DNA of 64,000 nt. It comes from Amycolatopsis granulosa. GTDB lineage: Bacteria > Actinomycetota > Actinomycetes > Mycobacteriales > Pseudonocardiaceae. Made by a program: the position numbers and the translations under genes. The stretch spans positions 434,001-498,000 of the forward strand of contig NZ_JAANOV010000001.1 of NCBI RefSeq assembly GCF_011758745.1, read 5' to 3'. Below the pieces are notes generated by a model. It was not told the origin of the DNA, ran no database searches, and worked only from the letters and a program-made list of their open reading frames with translations. This document shows, one piece after another, positions 37,009-46,813 of the stretch (its first letter is position 1; each line of letters starts with the position of its first letter).

Positions 37009-37455
37009 ATGACGAGCACCATCGACGAGCAGGACGAGATCCGCGCCGTCATCGAGGAGCAGGCCGCCGCGATGCGGGCCGGGGACGCCGACGCGGTGGT
37101 CGCGCGGTACGCCCCGGACATCGTCGCCTTCACGCTCGCGCCCCCGCTGGCCCACGGCCCGGACGAACTGCGCGACCCGGCCACGCTGCGGGGCTGGTTC
37201 GCCGGGTTCGCCGGCCCGGTCGACTACGAGGTACGGGACCCGCGGATCACCGTGCGCGGCGACCTCGCCTTCTGCGCGAGCCTGAACCGGATGTCCGCGG
37301 TTCCGGCGGGCGCGGCCGGGCCGTTCACGCTGTGGTTCCGGTCGACCGTGTGCCTGCGCCGGGAGCGCGGCCGCTGGCTGATCGCGCACCAGCACCAGTC
37401 CACGCCCTTCCACATGGACGGCTCGTTCGCCGCGGCGCTGGACCTGGAGCCCTAG
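37009..37455 (+). CDS. SnoaL/SgcJ-like (NTF2-fold) protein
   Basis: 148 aa. The NTF2-like pattern starts at DEIRAVIEEQAAAMRAGDADAVVARYAPD and ends with RERGRWLIAHQHQSTPFHMD in parts, as in DUF4440/SgcJ proteins. It could bind a small hydrophobic ligand. ATG with GACAGGAG 6 nt upstream. Divergent from the DGPF-ECF42 pair with only 120 bp between, so it is a likely target of that sigma. Its stop overlaps that of the AEC transporter gene. Confidence 0.8.
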   Translation: MTSTIDEQDEIRAVIEEQAAAMRAGDADAVVARYAPDIVAFTLAPPLAHGPDELRDPATLRGWFAGFAGPVDYEVRDPRITVRGDLAFCASLNRMSAVPAGAAGPFTLWFRSTVCLRRERGRWLIAHQHQSTPFHMDGSFAAALDLEP

Positions 37456-38393
37456 CCGATCCCCGCGACCAGCCAGGCGAGCAGGGACAACGAGCCCATC
37501 GCCAGCAGGGTCGACACCAGCACGCAGTCCCGCACGAACCTGCTGTCCAGCGCGTACTGGCTGGTCGCGATGAACACGTTCTGCGCGGTGGGCAGGCCGG
37601 CGCACACCACCGCGACCGCCAGCGCCGGGTGCGGCACCCCGAGCAGCAGCCCGGCACCAAGGGTGATCGCGGGCTGGGCGACGAGCTTGAGCGCGACCAC
37701 GGTCGCGAGCTCGGTCCGCCGGGTCCCGCCGCCGAGGGGGGCGCGGCCGCCGGAGGTGAGCGACATCCCCAGGACCACCAGCGCGGTGCCGACGCCGGCG
37801 CCGGCGATCAGGTGCAGCGGCTGGGCCGCCAGGGCCGGCAGGTGCAGCCCGCTCGCCCGGAACAGCACGCCGAGCAGCGACGCGGCGATCACCGGGGTGC
37901 GCACCGGCAACGCCACCAGTGCCCGCCACCGCGACCGGCCGGGCGTGTGCGCGTCGCTTTCCAGCAGCGCGAGCAGCGACGGCATCAGCACCAGCGTCTG
38001 CAACAGGATCAGCACCACGGTGAACGCGGAGCTGCCGAACAGCTGCATCGTCACCGGGATGCCCAGGTTCGCCGCGTTGGTGTAGCAGGAAGCCATGCCG
38101 GTGACCGCCCACTCCGCCGGCTTGCGCCGGAACACCCACCGCCCGAGCGTGAACCCGATGCCACCCACCACGACGGTGCCGGCGAGGAACGCGATCGCAC
38201 CCGGGTTGGCCAGTGCGGTCAGCGGCGTGTCCAGCATCGTGCTGAACAGCACCGCCGGCATGGCTACCGCGAAGACGTACCTGGTCAGCACCTCCTCGGC
38301 CCGCTCGCCGAGCACCCGGAAGCGGCCGAGGAGGTACCCCAGTCCGGTCAGTGCCCAGATCGGCGCGAACGCCGGCAGGACACCGCCGGTCAA
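37452..38393 (-). CDS. AEC-family (auxin efflux carrier-like) permease
   Basis: 313 aa, about ten membrane helices. ILxxxGYLLGR-like start ([16 protein letters not shown]), [20 protein letters not shown] (the conserved NxxNxGIP crossover motif) and [15 protein letters not shown] near the end. Such carriers move organic acids or malonate/malate. TTG start overlaps the hisG stop (TTGA), so it is read with the his genes. Confidence 0.87.
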   Translation of the reverse strand: MTGGVLPAFAPIWALTGLGYLLGRFRVLGERAEEVLTRYVFAVAMPAVLFSTMLDTPLTALANPGAIAFLAGTVVVGGIGFTLGRWVFRRKPAEWAVTGMASCYTNAANLGIPVTMQLFGSSAFTVVLILLQTLVLMPSLLALLESDAHTPGRSRWRALVALPVRTPVIAASLLGVLFRASGLHLPALAAQPLHLIAGAGVGTALVVLGMSLTSGGRAPLGGGTRRTELATVVALKLVAQPAITLGAGLLLGVPHPALAVAVVCAGLPTAQNVFIATSQYALDSRFVRDCVLVSTLLAMGSLSLLAWLVAGIG

Positions 38394-39235
38394 AGCCGGC
38401 AGGACCGGATGTCGGAGGCGAGCACCGCCTTCGCGCCGACCTCGGCGAGCTCGTCCATGATCTGGTTGACCTTCTTGCGCGGGACCATCGCCCGCACGGC
38501 GACCCAGTCCGCGTCGGCCAGCGGCGCGACCGTCGGCGACTCGAGACCCGGGGTGATCGCGACGGCCCGCTCCAGCAGGGAACGCGGGCAGTCGTAGTCG
38601 AGCATCATGTACTGCTGGGCGAACACGACACCCTGCAGCCGTGCGGTCAGCTGCGACTTGGCCTTGACTGCGTCGCTCCCGGCCCGCTGCACGAGCACCG
38701 CCTCGGACACGCAGATCGGGTCACCGAACGCGACCAGGTTGTGCTGGCGCAGCGTGCGGCCCGAGCCGACCACGTCGGCGATCGCGTCGGCGACCCCGAG
38801 CTGGATCGAGATCTCCACCGCGCCGTCGAGCCGGATCACCTCGGCCTCGACGCCGTGCCTCGCCAGGTCGTCACGCACCAGCTTCGGGTACGACGTCGCC
38901 AGCCGCTTGCCGTGCAGGTCGGCCGGTTTCCAGTCCTGCCCGGCCGGTGCCGCGTAGCGGAACGTGGAGCCGCCGAAGCCGAGGGCGAGCACCTCCTCGA
39001 CCGGCGCGCCGGAGTCCAGCGCCAGATCACGGCCGGTGATCCCCAGGTCCAGTTCACCCGAGCCGACGTAGATCGGGATGTCCTTGGGGCGCAGGAAGAA
39101 GAACTCGACCTCGTTGGTCGGGTCGAGGACGGTCAGGTCACGCTGCTCATGCCGCTGGCGGTATCCGGCCTCGCCGAGCATCTCCGACGCCGGCCCGGCC
39201 AGCGCTCCCTTGTTCGGCACCGCAACCCGCAGCAT
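38390..39235 (-). CDS. hisG: ATP phosphoribosyltransferase (long form)
   Basis: 281 aa, first step of histidine synthesis (ATP + PRPP). Catalytic domains 1-2 begin [19 protein letters not shown], the substrate region is [14 protein letters not shown] and the PRPP loop is [15 protein letters not shown]. The C-terminal ACT-like domain ([23 protein letters not shown] in parts, [19 protein letters not shown]) gives histidine feedback. 31 nt after hisE. Confidence 0.95.
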   Translation of the reverse strand: MLRVAVPNKGALAGPASEMLGEAGYRQRHEQRDLTVLDPTNEVEFFFLRPKDIPIYVGSGELDLGITGRDLALDSGAPVEEVLALGFGGSTFRYAAPAGQDWKPADLHGKRLATSYPKLVRDDLARHGVEAEVIRLDGAVEISIQLGVADAIADVVGSGRTLRQHNLVAFGDPICVSEAVLVQRAGSDAVKAKSQLTARLQGVVFAQQYMMLDYDCPRSLLERAVAITPGLESPTVAPLADADWVAVRAMVPRKKVNQIMDELAEVGAKAVLASDIRSCRL

Positions 39236-39266
39236 GCCCTCACTCCTCGTTCGTTCCTCGCGCCCG

Positions 39267-39530
39267 CTACAGGTAGCGGTACACGTCCTCGGTGGTCAGC
39301 CCGCGACCGAGCATCAGCACCTGCACCCGGTACAGCAGCTGGGAGATCTCCTCGGCCAGCCGCTCGTCGGACTCGTGCTCGGCGGCGATCCAGACCTCAC
39401 CGGCCTCTTCGAGCACCTTCTTGCCCTGGGCGTGCACGCCGGCGTCCAGCGCCACCACGGTGCCGGACCCGGCGGGCCGGGTGCGGGCCCGCTCGGTGAG
39501 CTCGGCGAACAGCTCGTCGAAGGTCTTCAC
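39267..39530 (-). CDS. hisE: Phosphoribosyl-ATP pyrophosphatase
   Basis: 87 aa all-alpha NTP pyrophosphatase, second step of histidine synthesis. The metal-binding pattern is [18 protein letters not shown] and [20 protein letters not shown] 39530 ([15 protein letters not shown]) was preferred over an upstream extension. Together with hisG only; the rest of the pathway is elsewhere. Confidence 0.94.
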   Translation of the reverse strand: MKTFDELFAELTERARTRPAGSGTVVALDAGVHAQGKKVLEEAGEVWIAAEHESDERLAEEISQLLYRVQVLMLGRGLTTEDVYRYL

Positions 39531-39596
39531 GGTCTGTAGATCCTTCCATCCGTGTCCCGGCCGCAACGACCCGGCCCGCCGCTGCCGGCGGACAGG

Positions 39597-40268
39597 TCAC
39601 ACCCCGGCGTGGATCGCGGCGAGGGTGTCCGCGTCCACCCCGGCCAGCGAGGTGCGGAACACCCGCCGCGGCCCGGGTGCCACGGAGACGTCGTTGGGCA
39701 CCACGAGGACGACGCAGCCCGCTGCCGCCGCCGACGCGGCGCCCGGCGGGGAATCCTCGACGGCCACGCAACGCGCCGGATCCACGCCGAGCAGCCGCGC
39801 CGCGCGCAGGTAGGGCTCCGGGTCCGGCTTGTTGCGGCCGCCGACCTCGTCACCGCAGACGGTGGCGTCGAAGAAGTCCCGGCCGATCGTGTTCAGCGCC
39901 AGCTCGGTCAGCGCCCGTTCGGTGGAGGTGACCAGCGCCGACGCCAGCCCCGCCCGCCGCACCGACGCCAGCGCCTCGCGCGCGCCGGGCCGCCAGGGCA
40001 GCTCGTCGGCGAACAGGTTCGCGGTGCGGTCGCGGATCCATGCGCCGGTGCGGGCGACCGCGGCGGGCGCCGGTTCGTGCCCGGTCACGGTCAGCAGGTA
40101 GGACGCGGTGGCGTCCATGTTGGACCCCACGAGGGTCAGCCGCTGCTCGGTGCTCAGCGTGCCGCCCAGCCACTCCGCGCACTCGTACAGCGCCACATCC
40201 CACAGCTTCTCCGAGTCCACGAGCGTGCCGTCCATGTCCCAGAGCACGGCAGCCAGGCCGTCCGTCAA
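39597..40268 (-). CDS. HAD-family phosphatase
   Basis: 223 aa. Motif I WDMDGTLVDSE, motif II VTST, motif III KPDPEPY and motif IV VEDSPPGAASAAAAG, with a helical cap after motif I, place it with beta-phosphoglucomutase-like phosphatases (subfamily IA). Substrate unknown. TTG start with AGGGAGA upstream. It sits between metH (16 nt) and hisE in one minus-strand unit. Confidence 0.88.
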   Translation of the reverse strand: MTDGLAAVLWDMDGTLVDSEKLWDVALYECAEWLGGTLSTEQRLTLVGSNMDATASYLLTVTGHEPAPAAVARTGAWIRDRTANLFADELPWRPGAREALASVRRAGLASALVTSTERALTELALNTIGRDFFDATVCGDEVGGRNKPDPEPYLRAARLLGVDPARCVAVEDSPPGAASAAAAGCVVLVVPNDVSVAPGPRRVFRTSLAGVDADTLAAIHAGV

Positions 40269-40284
40269 GTGGTTCTCCCTCTGC

Positions 40285-43200
40285 TCAGGTGTTGAAGTAC
40301 TTGGCCTCGGGGTGGTGGGCCACGATTGCGTCGGTGGACTGCTCGGGATGCAGCTGGAACTCCTCGGACAGCTTGACGCCGATGCGCTCGGCGCCGAGCA
40401 GCTCCACAATGGTGGCGCGGTCCTCCAGGTTCGGGCAGGCGCCGTAGCCGAGGGAGAACCGGGCGCCGCGGTAACCCAGCTTGAAGAACTCCTCGACCTC
40501 GCGCGGGTCCTCGTCGGCGACCGCGCGGCCGCTGGCGAAGTGCAGCTCCTGCCGGACACGGCGGTGCCAGTACTCGGCCAGCGCCTCGGTCAGCTGCACG
40601 CCAAGGCCGTGCACCTCCAGGTAGTCGCGGTAGGCGTCGGCGGCGAACAGCTCGTTGGCGTAGTCGGCGATCGGCTGGCCCATGGTCACCAGGGTCAGCG
40701 GCAGCACGTCCACCTCGCCGGTCTCGCGCGGCCGGTAGAAGTCGGCCAGGCACAGGTACCGGTCGCGCGTCTGCCGCGGGAAGGTGAACCGGGCCCGCTC
40801 GGGGGCATCGGCGTGCGCCTCGGACAGCACCACCAGGTCGTTGCCCTCGGCAACGGCCGGGAAGTACCCGTAGACGACGGCCGCGTGCTGCAGGACCCCG
40901 TCGGTGGCCAGCCGGTCCAGCCAGTACCGCAGCCGTGGGCGGCCTTCGGTCTCCACCAGCTGCTCGTAGCTGGGGCCGTGTCCACCGCGGGCGCCGCGCA
41001 GGCCCCACTGGCCGAGGAAGGTGGCCCGCTCGTCGAGCAGGGTGGCGTATTCGGCGACCGGGATGCCCTTCACCACGCGGGTGCCCCAGAAGGGCGGCAC
41101 GGGCACGGGCACGTCGGTCGCGACATCGGATCGGGCGGGAATCGGGGCCTCCGGCTCTCGGGCGGACTTGCGGGCTTCGGCAATGCGCAGGGACCGCTCG
41201 CGGCGGGCCTTGCGCTCCGCTCTCTTCGCGGCCTCCTCGGCGCTGATCTCCGGTGCCCGGCCCTGCTTGGCGGCCATGATGGTGTCCATCAGCCGCAGGC
41301 CCTCGAACGCGTCCCGCGCGTAGCGGACGTCGCCGTGGTAGAGCTCGGCGAGATCGTTCTCGACGTAGGTGCGGGTCAGGGCCGCACCGCCGAGCAGGAC
41401 CGGCCAGCGGCCCGCGACCTCCCGCGAGTTCATCTCCTCCAGGTTCTCCTTCATGATCACCGTGGATTTCACCAGCAGCCCGGACATGCCGATCGCGTCC
41501 GCCGCGTGCTCCTGCGCGGCATCCAGGATCGCGCTGATCGGCTGCTTGATACCCAAGTTGATCACGTCGTACCCGTTGTTGGACAGGATGATGTCGACCA
41601 GGTTCTTGCCGATGTCGTGCACGTCGCCCTTGACCGTGGCCAGCACGATCTTGCCCTTGGTCTGCACGTCGCCGTGACTCTGCTCCTGGATGTGCGGCTC
41701 GAGGTGGGCCACGGCGGCCTTCATCACCTCGGCCGACTGCAGCACGAACGGCAGCTGCATCTGACCGGACCCGAACAGCTCACCGACCGTCTTCATGCCG
41801 GACAGCAGGGTCTCGTTGACGATGTCCAGTGCCGGCTTCTCGGCCAGCGCCGCGTCCAGATCGGCCTCCAGGCCGGTGCGCTCACCGTCTACGATCCGCC
41901 GCTCCAGCCGCTCGAACAACGGCAGCGCGGCCAGCTCCTCGGCGCGGGAGGCGCGGCTGGAGGCCGCCGAAACGCCCTCGAACAGCGACATCAGCTCCTG
42001 CAGCGGGTCGTAGCCCTCCCGCCGCCGGTCGTAGACCAGGTCGAGCGCCACCTGGCGCTGCTCGTCGGGGATGCGGGCCATCGGCAGGATCTTCGACGCG
42101 TGCACGATCGCCGTGGTCAGCCCGGCCTGCACGCATTCGTGCAGGAACACCGAGTTCAGCACCTGGCGCGCGGCGGCGTTGAGCCCGAACGAGACGTTGG
42201 AGATGCCCAGCGTCGTCTGCACCGCCGGGTAGCGGCGCTTGAGCTCCCGGATCGCCTCGATCGTCTCCAGGGCGTCCCGGCGGGTCTCCTCCTGGCCGGT
42301 GGTGATCGGGAACGTCAGGCAGTCGACGATGATGTCCTCGGCGCGCATTCCCCAGTTGGCCACCAGGTCCTCGATCGTGCGACTCGCGACCCGCACCTTC
42401 CACTCGGCGGTGCGGGCCTGGCCCTCCTCGTCGATGCACATCACCACGACCGCGGCGCCGTGCTCGGACACCAGCCGCATGATCCGCTGGAACCGGGAGT
42501 CCGGGCCGTCACCGTCCTCGTAGTTGACGCTGTTGACCACGCAGCGGCCGCCGAGCCGCTCCAGCCCCGCCTGCAGCACCGCCGGTTCGGTGGAGTCCAG
42601 CATGATCGGCAGCGTGGACGCGGTGGCCAGCCGCCCCGCCAGCTCGGCCATGTCCGCCGCGCCGTCGCGGCCCACGTAGTCCACACACAGGTCGAGCAGG
42701 TGGGCACCGTCGCGGGTCTGCTCGCGCGCGATCTCCACGCAGTCCTCGTAGCGGCCCTCGAGCATCGCCTCGCGGAACTTCTTGGAACCGTTGGCGTTGG
42801 TGCGCTCGCCCACCATCAGCACCGAGGCGTCCTGCTCGAACGGCACCGCCTGGTACAGCGACGACACCCCCGGCTCGGACCGCGGGCGGCGCTCCGCCCG
42901 CTCCACCTCGCGCACCGCCTCCGCCAGCCGCCGGATGTGCTCGCCGGTGGTGCCGCAGCAGCCGCCCACCAGGCCCACGCCGAACTCGCGCACGAACCCG
43001 GACAGCGCCTCGGCGAGCCCGTCCGGCGACAGCGGGTACACCGCGCCGTCCGGGCCCAGCTCGGGCAGGCCCGCGTTCGGCATCACCGACAGCGGAACCC
43101 GGGCGGATCTGGACAGCGTGCGCAGGTGCTCGCTCATCTCGGCCGGGCCGGTGGCGCAGTTCAGGCCGATCAGGTCGATGCCGAGGGGTTCCAGCGCGGC

Positions 43201-43836
43201 CAGCGCGGCCCCCACCTCGGTGCCGAGCAGCATCGTGCCGGTCGTCTCCACCGTGATCGAGGCGATCACCGGCACCTCCTGCCCGGCCGCGTGCATCGCC
43301 CGCCGCGCCCCCAGGATCGCCGCCTTGGTCTGCAACAGGTCCTGGGAGGTCTCGACCAGCACCGCGTCGACGCCACCGTGCAGCAGGCCGGTGACCTGCT
43401 CGGCGTAGGCGTCGCGCAGCTGCGCGTACGGCGCGTGCCCCAGGGTGGGCAGCTTGGTGCCCGGCCCCACCGAACCCAGCACGAACCGGGGCCGCCGCGG
43501 CGTCGCGTACTCGTCGGCGGTCTCCCGCGCCAGCCGCGCGCCGGCCTCGGCCAGCTCGGCGATCCGGTCGGCGATCCCGTACTCGCCCAGGTTCGCCAGG
43601 TTCGCGCCGAAGGTGTTGGTCTCCACCGCGTCCGCGCCGGCCTCGAGGTAGCCGCGGTGGATGCCGCGCACCACGTCCGGCCGGGTCACGTTCAGGATCT
43701 CGTTGCAGCCCTCGAGCCCCGCGAAGTCGTCCAGCGAGAGGTCGTGCGCCTGCAGCGCCGTGCCCATCGCGCCGTCCGCCACGACCACACGGGCGGCGAG
43801 GGCGTCCAGCAGCGGTGACGAAGAGCGATCCGACAT
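40285..43836 (-). CDS. metH: Cobalamin-dependent methionine synthase
   Basis: 1183 aa. Homocysteine domain with Zn ligands (GGCCGTTGEHI), folate domain (VGERTNANGSKKFREAM), B12 cap and B12 domains with the axial His in KGDVHDIGKNLV, and the C-terminal activation domain (RYLCLADFYR, GARFSLGYGACPNLEDR). It moves the methyl group of methyl-tetrahydrofolate to homocysteine. No B12 riboswitch is visible: only 51 bp separate it from the divergent PAC2 gene. TAGCCT lies 7 nt before the ATG, with GGAGG between. Confidence 0.96.
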   Translation of the reverse strand: MSDRSSSPLLDALAARVVVADGAMGTALQAHDLSLDDFAGLEGCNEILNVTRPDVVRGIHRGYLEAGADAVETNTFGANLANLGEYGIADRIAELAEAGARLARETADEYATPRRPRFVLGSVGPGTKLPTLGHAPYAQLRDAYAEQVTGLLHGGVDAVLVETSQDLLQTKAAILGARRAMHAAGQEVPVIASITVETTGTMLLGTEVGAALAALEPLGIDLIGLNCATGPAEMSEHLRTLSRSARVPLSVMPNAGLPELGPDGAVYPLSPDGLAEALSGFVREFGVGLVGGCCGTTGEHIRRLAEAVREVERAERRPRSEPGVSSLYQAVPFEQDASVLMVGERTNANGSKKFREAMLEGRYEDCVEIAREQTRDGAHLLDLCVDYVGRDGAADMAELAGRLATASTLPIMLDSTEPAVLQAGLERLGGRCVVNSVNYEDGDGPDSRFQRIMRLVSEHGAAVVVMCIDEEGQARTAEWKVRVASRTIEDLVANWGMRAEDIIVDCLTFPITTGQEETRRDALETIEAIRELKRRYPAVQTTLGISNVSFGLNAAARQVLNSVFLHECVQAGLTTAIVHASKILPMARIPDEQRQVALDLVYDRRREGYDPLQELMSLFEGVSAASSRASRAEELAALPLFERLERRIVDGERTGLEADLDAALAEKPALDIVNETLLSGMKTVGELFGSGQMQLPFVLQSAEVMKAAVAHLEPHIQEQSHGDVQTKGKIVLATVKGDVHDIGKNLVDIILSNNGYDVINLGIKQPISAILDAAQEHAADAIGMSGLLVKSTVIMKENLEEMNSREVAGRWPVLLGGAALTRTYVENDLAELYHGDVRYARDAFEGLRLMDTIMAAKQGRAPEISAEEAAKRAERKARRERSLRIAEARKSAREPEAPIPARSDVATDVPVPVPPFWGTRVVKGIPVAEYATLLDERATFLGQWGLRGARGGHGPSYEQLVETEGRPRLRYWLDRLATDGVLQHAAVVYGYFPAVAEGNDLVVLSEAHADAPERARFTFPRQTRDRYLCLADFYRPRETGEVDVLPLTLVTMGQPIADYANELFAADAYRDYLEVHGLGVQLTEALAEYWHRRVRQELHFASGRAVADEDPREVEEFFKLGYRGARFSLGYGACPNLEDRATIVELLGAERIGVKLSEEFQLHPEQSTDAIVAHHPEAKYFNT

Positions 43837-43843
43837 GACCTCC

Positions 43844-43849
43844 AGGCTA
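43844..43849 (-). promoter_or_regulatory. -10 box TAGCCT of metH
   Basis: TAGCCT ends 7 nt before the metH ATG. The intervening GGAGGTC could be a ribosome site if transcription starts further upstream, so leaderless or not is undecided. Confidence 0.4.
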
Positions 43850-43875
43850 CGGTCTCGTCCGTGCCCGGGGGGTCG

Positions 43876-43881
43876 TAGGCT
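43876..43881 (+). promoter_or_regulatory. -10 box TAGGCT of the PAC2 gene
   Basis: TAGGCT followed by 6 nt and GTG 43888. This is a typical leaderless promoter and fixes the start codon. Confidence 0.5.
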
Positions 43882-43887
43882 GGGTGG

Positions 43888-44802
43888 GTGAGTGACCCAG
43901 CCGACGCGACCCCGCAGCCCGAGCAGTCCGTCCCCGGGGACGACGCGTCCCGGGAACGCGTCATGATTCTGGCCTTCGAAGGCTGGAACGACGCAGGTGA
44001 CGCGGCCAGCACCGCCGTGGAGCACCTCCAGCTCAGCTGGGACGCCAAACCGCTCGCCGAGCTGGAACCGGACGACTACTACGACTTCCAGGTCAGCCGC
44101 CCCACCGTCCGCCTGGTGGACGGTGTCACCCGGAGAGTGGAATGGCCGACCACCCGCCTGGCGATCTGCCACCCGCCCGGCTACGACCAGGACATCGTGC
44201 TGGTGACCGGCCCCGAGCCGAACATGCGGTGGCGCGCGTTCTGCCGTGAGCTGCTCGACCACATCGAGGACCTGGGGGTGACCACGGTCGTCACGCTCGG
44301 CGCCCTGCTCGCCGACACCGCCCACACCCGGCCGGTCCCGGTCACCGGCACCGCCTACGACCCGGAGGCGGCGGCCCGGTTCGGGCTGGAACGCAGCCGC
44401 TACCAGGGCCCGACCGGCATCGTCGGCATCCTCCAGGACGCGTGCGTGCAGGCCGGCATCCCGGCCATCTCCATCTGGGCCGCGGTGCCGCACTACGTGT
44501 CCCACCCGCCGTCCCCCAAGGCGACGCTGGCGCTGCTGCACAAGCTCGAGGACGTCCTCGACGTCGAGGTCCCGCTGGGTGCGCTGCCCGAGCAGGCCGA
44601 GGAGTGGCAGCAGACGGTCACCGAGATGGCCGAGGAGGACGAGGAGATCGCCGAGTACGTGCGCACGCTGGAAGAGCGCGGCGACGCCGAGACGGCGATC
44701 ACCCTGGAGGAGTCGAGCGGCGAGAAGATCGCCGCCGAGTTCGAGCGCTACCTGCGGCGGCGCCGTCCGGGCGCGGAGGGGCCGGGCCCGGCCGGCCGGT
44801 GA
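43888..44802 (+). CDS. PAC2 (proteasome assembly chaperone) family protein
   Basis: 304 aa. PAC2 fold from VMILAFEGWNDAGDAAS onward, with VTLGALLADTAHTRPVPV and GPTGIVGILQDACV; C-terminal helical and acidic tail (EMAEEDEEIAEYVRTLEERGD in parts). Same place as Rv2125. In eukaryotes and archaea PAC2 proteins help build proteasomes; the actinobacterial proteins have no proven role, although this genome has a proteasome. GTG overlaps nothing upstream; its TGA overlaps the MFS GTG. Confidence 0.88.
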   Translation: MSDPADATPQPEQSVPGDDASRERVMILAFEGWNDAGDAASTAVEHLQLSWDAKPLAELEPDDYYDFQVSRPTVRLVDGVTRRVEWPTTRLAICHPPGYDQDIVLVTGPEPNMRWRAFCRELLDHIEDLGVTTVVTLGALLADTAHTRPVPVTGTAYDPEAAARFGLERSRYQGPTGIVGILQDACVQAGIPAISIWAAVPHYVSHPPSPKATLALLHKLEDVLDVEVPLGALPEQAEEWQQTVTEMAEEDEEIAEYVRTLEERGDAETAITLEESSGEKIAAEFERYLRRRRPGAEGPGPAGR

Positions 44803-45926
44803 GCGGGCGGCCCGCCCGCGCCGCGCTGTACGTCGGAGGGCTGCTCGGCCCGTTCGGGGGCGGGGTGGTGTCGTCGATGCTGCCCGAGCTGTCGGGCAGT
44901 TTCGGCGTGTCGCAAGCCGCCGCGGCGTCCGCGCTGACCGCCTACCTGCTGCCGTTCGCGCTGGTCATGCTCGTGTCCGGGACGTTCGGCGCGCGCTGGG
45001 GACCGGGGCGGACGATCCGGATCGCGTATGCCGGTTACGTCGTGGCAGCGGCGCTGTCGGCCCTCGCGCCGTGGTTCTGGCTGTTCCAGATCAGCCGTGG
45101 CCTGCAGGGCGTGGCGAACGCGTTCACCACACCCCTGTTGCTGACCAAGCTCGCCGCCAGCACCCCGCCCAGCCGGCTCGGCCGGGCGCTCGGCGCGTAC
45201 GGTGCCGCGCAGGCGCTGGGGCAGACGTCGGCTCCGCTGGTGGGCGGGCTGGCCGCGGAGACCGACTGGCGGTGGGCGTTCGCCGGCATCGCGCTGGTCG
45301 CGCTGGTCCTCACGGCCAGTCCGCTGCCGCCGGACGAGCCGGCCGGGGCGGCGGGGACGCAGCTGCGCGACGCGTGGCGGCCGATCGTGCTGTGGGCCGG
45401 CGCGGTGGTGTTCCTGGCCTGGGCGTGCCTGGCCGGGCTGCCGTTCCTGGTCGCCTTCCGGGTGGACGACCTGTTCGGACTGGCACCGGACGTGCGTGGT
45501 CTGGTGCTGACCGCCTACGGCATCGCCGGCTTCGTGGCCGCCCGGCTGGCCGGGACGGCGTCGGACCGGTTCGGGCCGCGGGCCGCGCTGGCTGCCGGGC
45601 TGCTGATGGGCGCGGCGGCGATCGCCTCGATCGGGCTGTTCCCGTCGCTGCCCGCGGTGACGATCGCGTGGGCCGTGGGCGGGGTGTGCGGGCAGTTGAT
45701 CCTGGTCGCGGTCAACGCGACCGTGCTCGGGGGCGCCGGTCCGGGGCGCAGTGGTGCGATCTCGGTGGTGACCTCGCTGCGGTTCCTCGGCATGTCCGCC
45801 TCGCCCGCCGTGTTCACCGGCCTGTACCGGCAAAGCCCGGTGCTGGGTTTCCTCGTGGCAGCCGGGGTGCTCGCGGCGGCGGTTCCGCTGGTGGCGCTGC
45901 GGCCGCGGTCAGAGGATGCGGCGTAG
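44799..45926 (+). CDS. Major facilitator superfamily transporter
   Basis: 375 aa, about 12 membrane helices. Motif A-like loop GARWGPGRTIRIAYAGY between helices 2 and 3 and SDRFGPRAALAAGLLM in the second half. It resembles sugar-efflux/drug MFS of the DHA family. GTG overlaps the PAC2 stop by 4 bp; its 3' end overlaps the convergent phosphoesterase gene by 18 bp. Confidence 0.85.
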   Translation: MSGRPARAALYVGGLLGPFGGGVVSSMLPELSGSFGVSQAAAASALTAYLLPFALVMLVSGTFGARWGPGRTIRIAYAGYVVAAALSALAPWFWLFQISRGLQGVANAFTTPLLLTKLAASTPPSRLGRALGAYGAAQALGQTSAPLVGGLAAETDWRWAFAGIALVALVLTASPLPPDEPAGAAGTQLRDAWRPIVLWAGAVVFLAWACLAGLPFLVAFRVDDLFGLAPDVRGLVLTAYGIAGFVAARLAGTASDRFGPRAALAAGLLMGAAAIASIGLFPSLPAVTIAWAVGGVCGQLILVAVNATVLGGAGPGRSGAISVVTSLRFLGMSASPAVFTGLYRQSPVLGFLVAAGVLAAAVPLVALRPRSEDAA

Positions 45927-46733
45927 CGGGACCGGCCCCCGTGCCCGCTTGCGCCACTCGCGCGGGTAGCCCAGGGACACCTCCTCGAAGCGGACGCCGT
46001 CGGCCCACGTCGTGCGCGGAATGTGCAGGTGCCCGAACACCGCGGCCTCGGCCCGGTAGCGCAGGTGCCAGTCCTCGGTGCGGGTGGTGCCGCACCACAG
46101 CGCGAACTCGGGATGACGCAGCGGCGCCGTCGGGTGGCGATGGAGCGGCCAGTGCGACAGGAGGATGGTGCCGTGGTCGGCGGGGATGGCGTCCAGCCGC
46201 TGTTCGCTGATCTTGAGCCGGTGGTCGCACCAGTCCGGCCGGCTGGGGAACGGGTCCGGGTCGAGGTAGAACTCGTCGGTGCACACCACGTTCGCCGCGC
46301 GGGCCTGCGCGAGCGCCTCGGCCGTCGACGCGTTCTCGGCCTGGGGTGTGCGCCAGCTGTAGTCGTAGAGCAGGAACAGCGCCGCGATGGTGAGCGGGCG
46401 GCCGGCGTGCGGCCAGACCAGGTAGTCGTCCTCGGGGGTCCGGACGCCCAGGTCGCGGCAGCGCTGCACGAGGTGCCGGTAGCGGGTCTCGCCGCGCAGT
46501 TCGCCGCCGTCGCGCGGGACGGTCCACAGTTCGTGGTTGCCGGGCACCCACACCACCTCGGCGAAGCGGGACTTGAGCGTGGCGAGGGTGCCGATGACGG
46601 CGTCGGCCCGCTCGGCGACGTCCCCCGCGACGAGCAGCCAGTCCTGCGGGGAGTCCGGCTGGATTTCGTCGATCAGCGGCGCGTTGCCGGTGTGGGTGAC
46701 GTGGAGGTCGCTGGTGGCGTAGAGGCAGGGCAC
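45909..46733 (-). CDS. Calcineurin-like metallophosphoesterase
   Basis: 274 aa. Metal-binding motifs in order: ATSDLHVTHTG, AGDVAERAD, VPGNHELW, LSHWPLH and FGHLHIPR. GTG 46733 gives a start (MPCLYATSDLHV) that is normal for the family. Substrate unknown. The 150-bp leader towards mshC contains the mshC terminator and element copy d. Confidence 0.88.
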   Translation of the reverse strand: MPCLYATSDLHVTHTGNAPLIDEIQPDSPQDWLLVAGDVAERADAVIGTLATLKSRFAEVVWVPGNHELWTVPRDGGELRGETRYRHLVQRCRDLGVRTPEDDYLVWPHAGRPLTIAALFLLYDYSWRTPQAENASTAEALAQARAANVVCTDEFYLDPDPFPSRPDWCDHRLKISEQRLDAIPADHGTILLSHWPLHRHPTAPLRHPEFALWCGTTRTEDWHLRYRAEAAVFGHLHIPRTTWADGVRFEEVSLGYPREWRKRARGPVPLRRIL

Positions 46734-46813
46734 GGCTCCACCGTAGAGCGGCCCGCCCACGACCAGCACGTCGGTGGCGCGGCGGTCCGTGCGCTCAGCG
46801 GCGGAAAGAGGCC

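Noticed and set aside
40108-43818. Plus-strand open frame of 1236 codons opposite metH
   Set aside because: Antisense shadow of metH; very high His/Arg/Gln/Gly content, no domain.
43837-43887. Cobalamin riboswitch for metH
   Set aside because: The divergent intergenic region is only 51 bp, too short for a B12 riboswitch, and has no B12 box.
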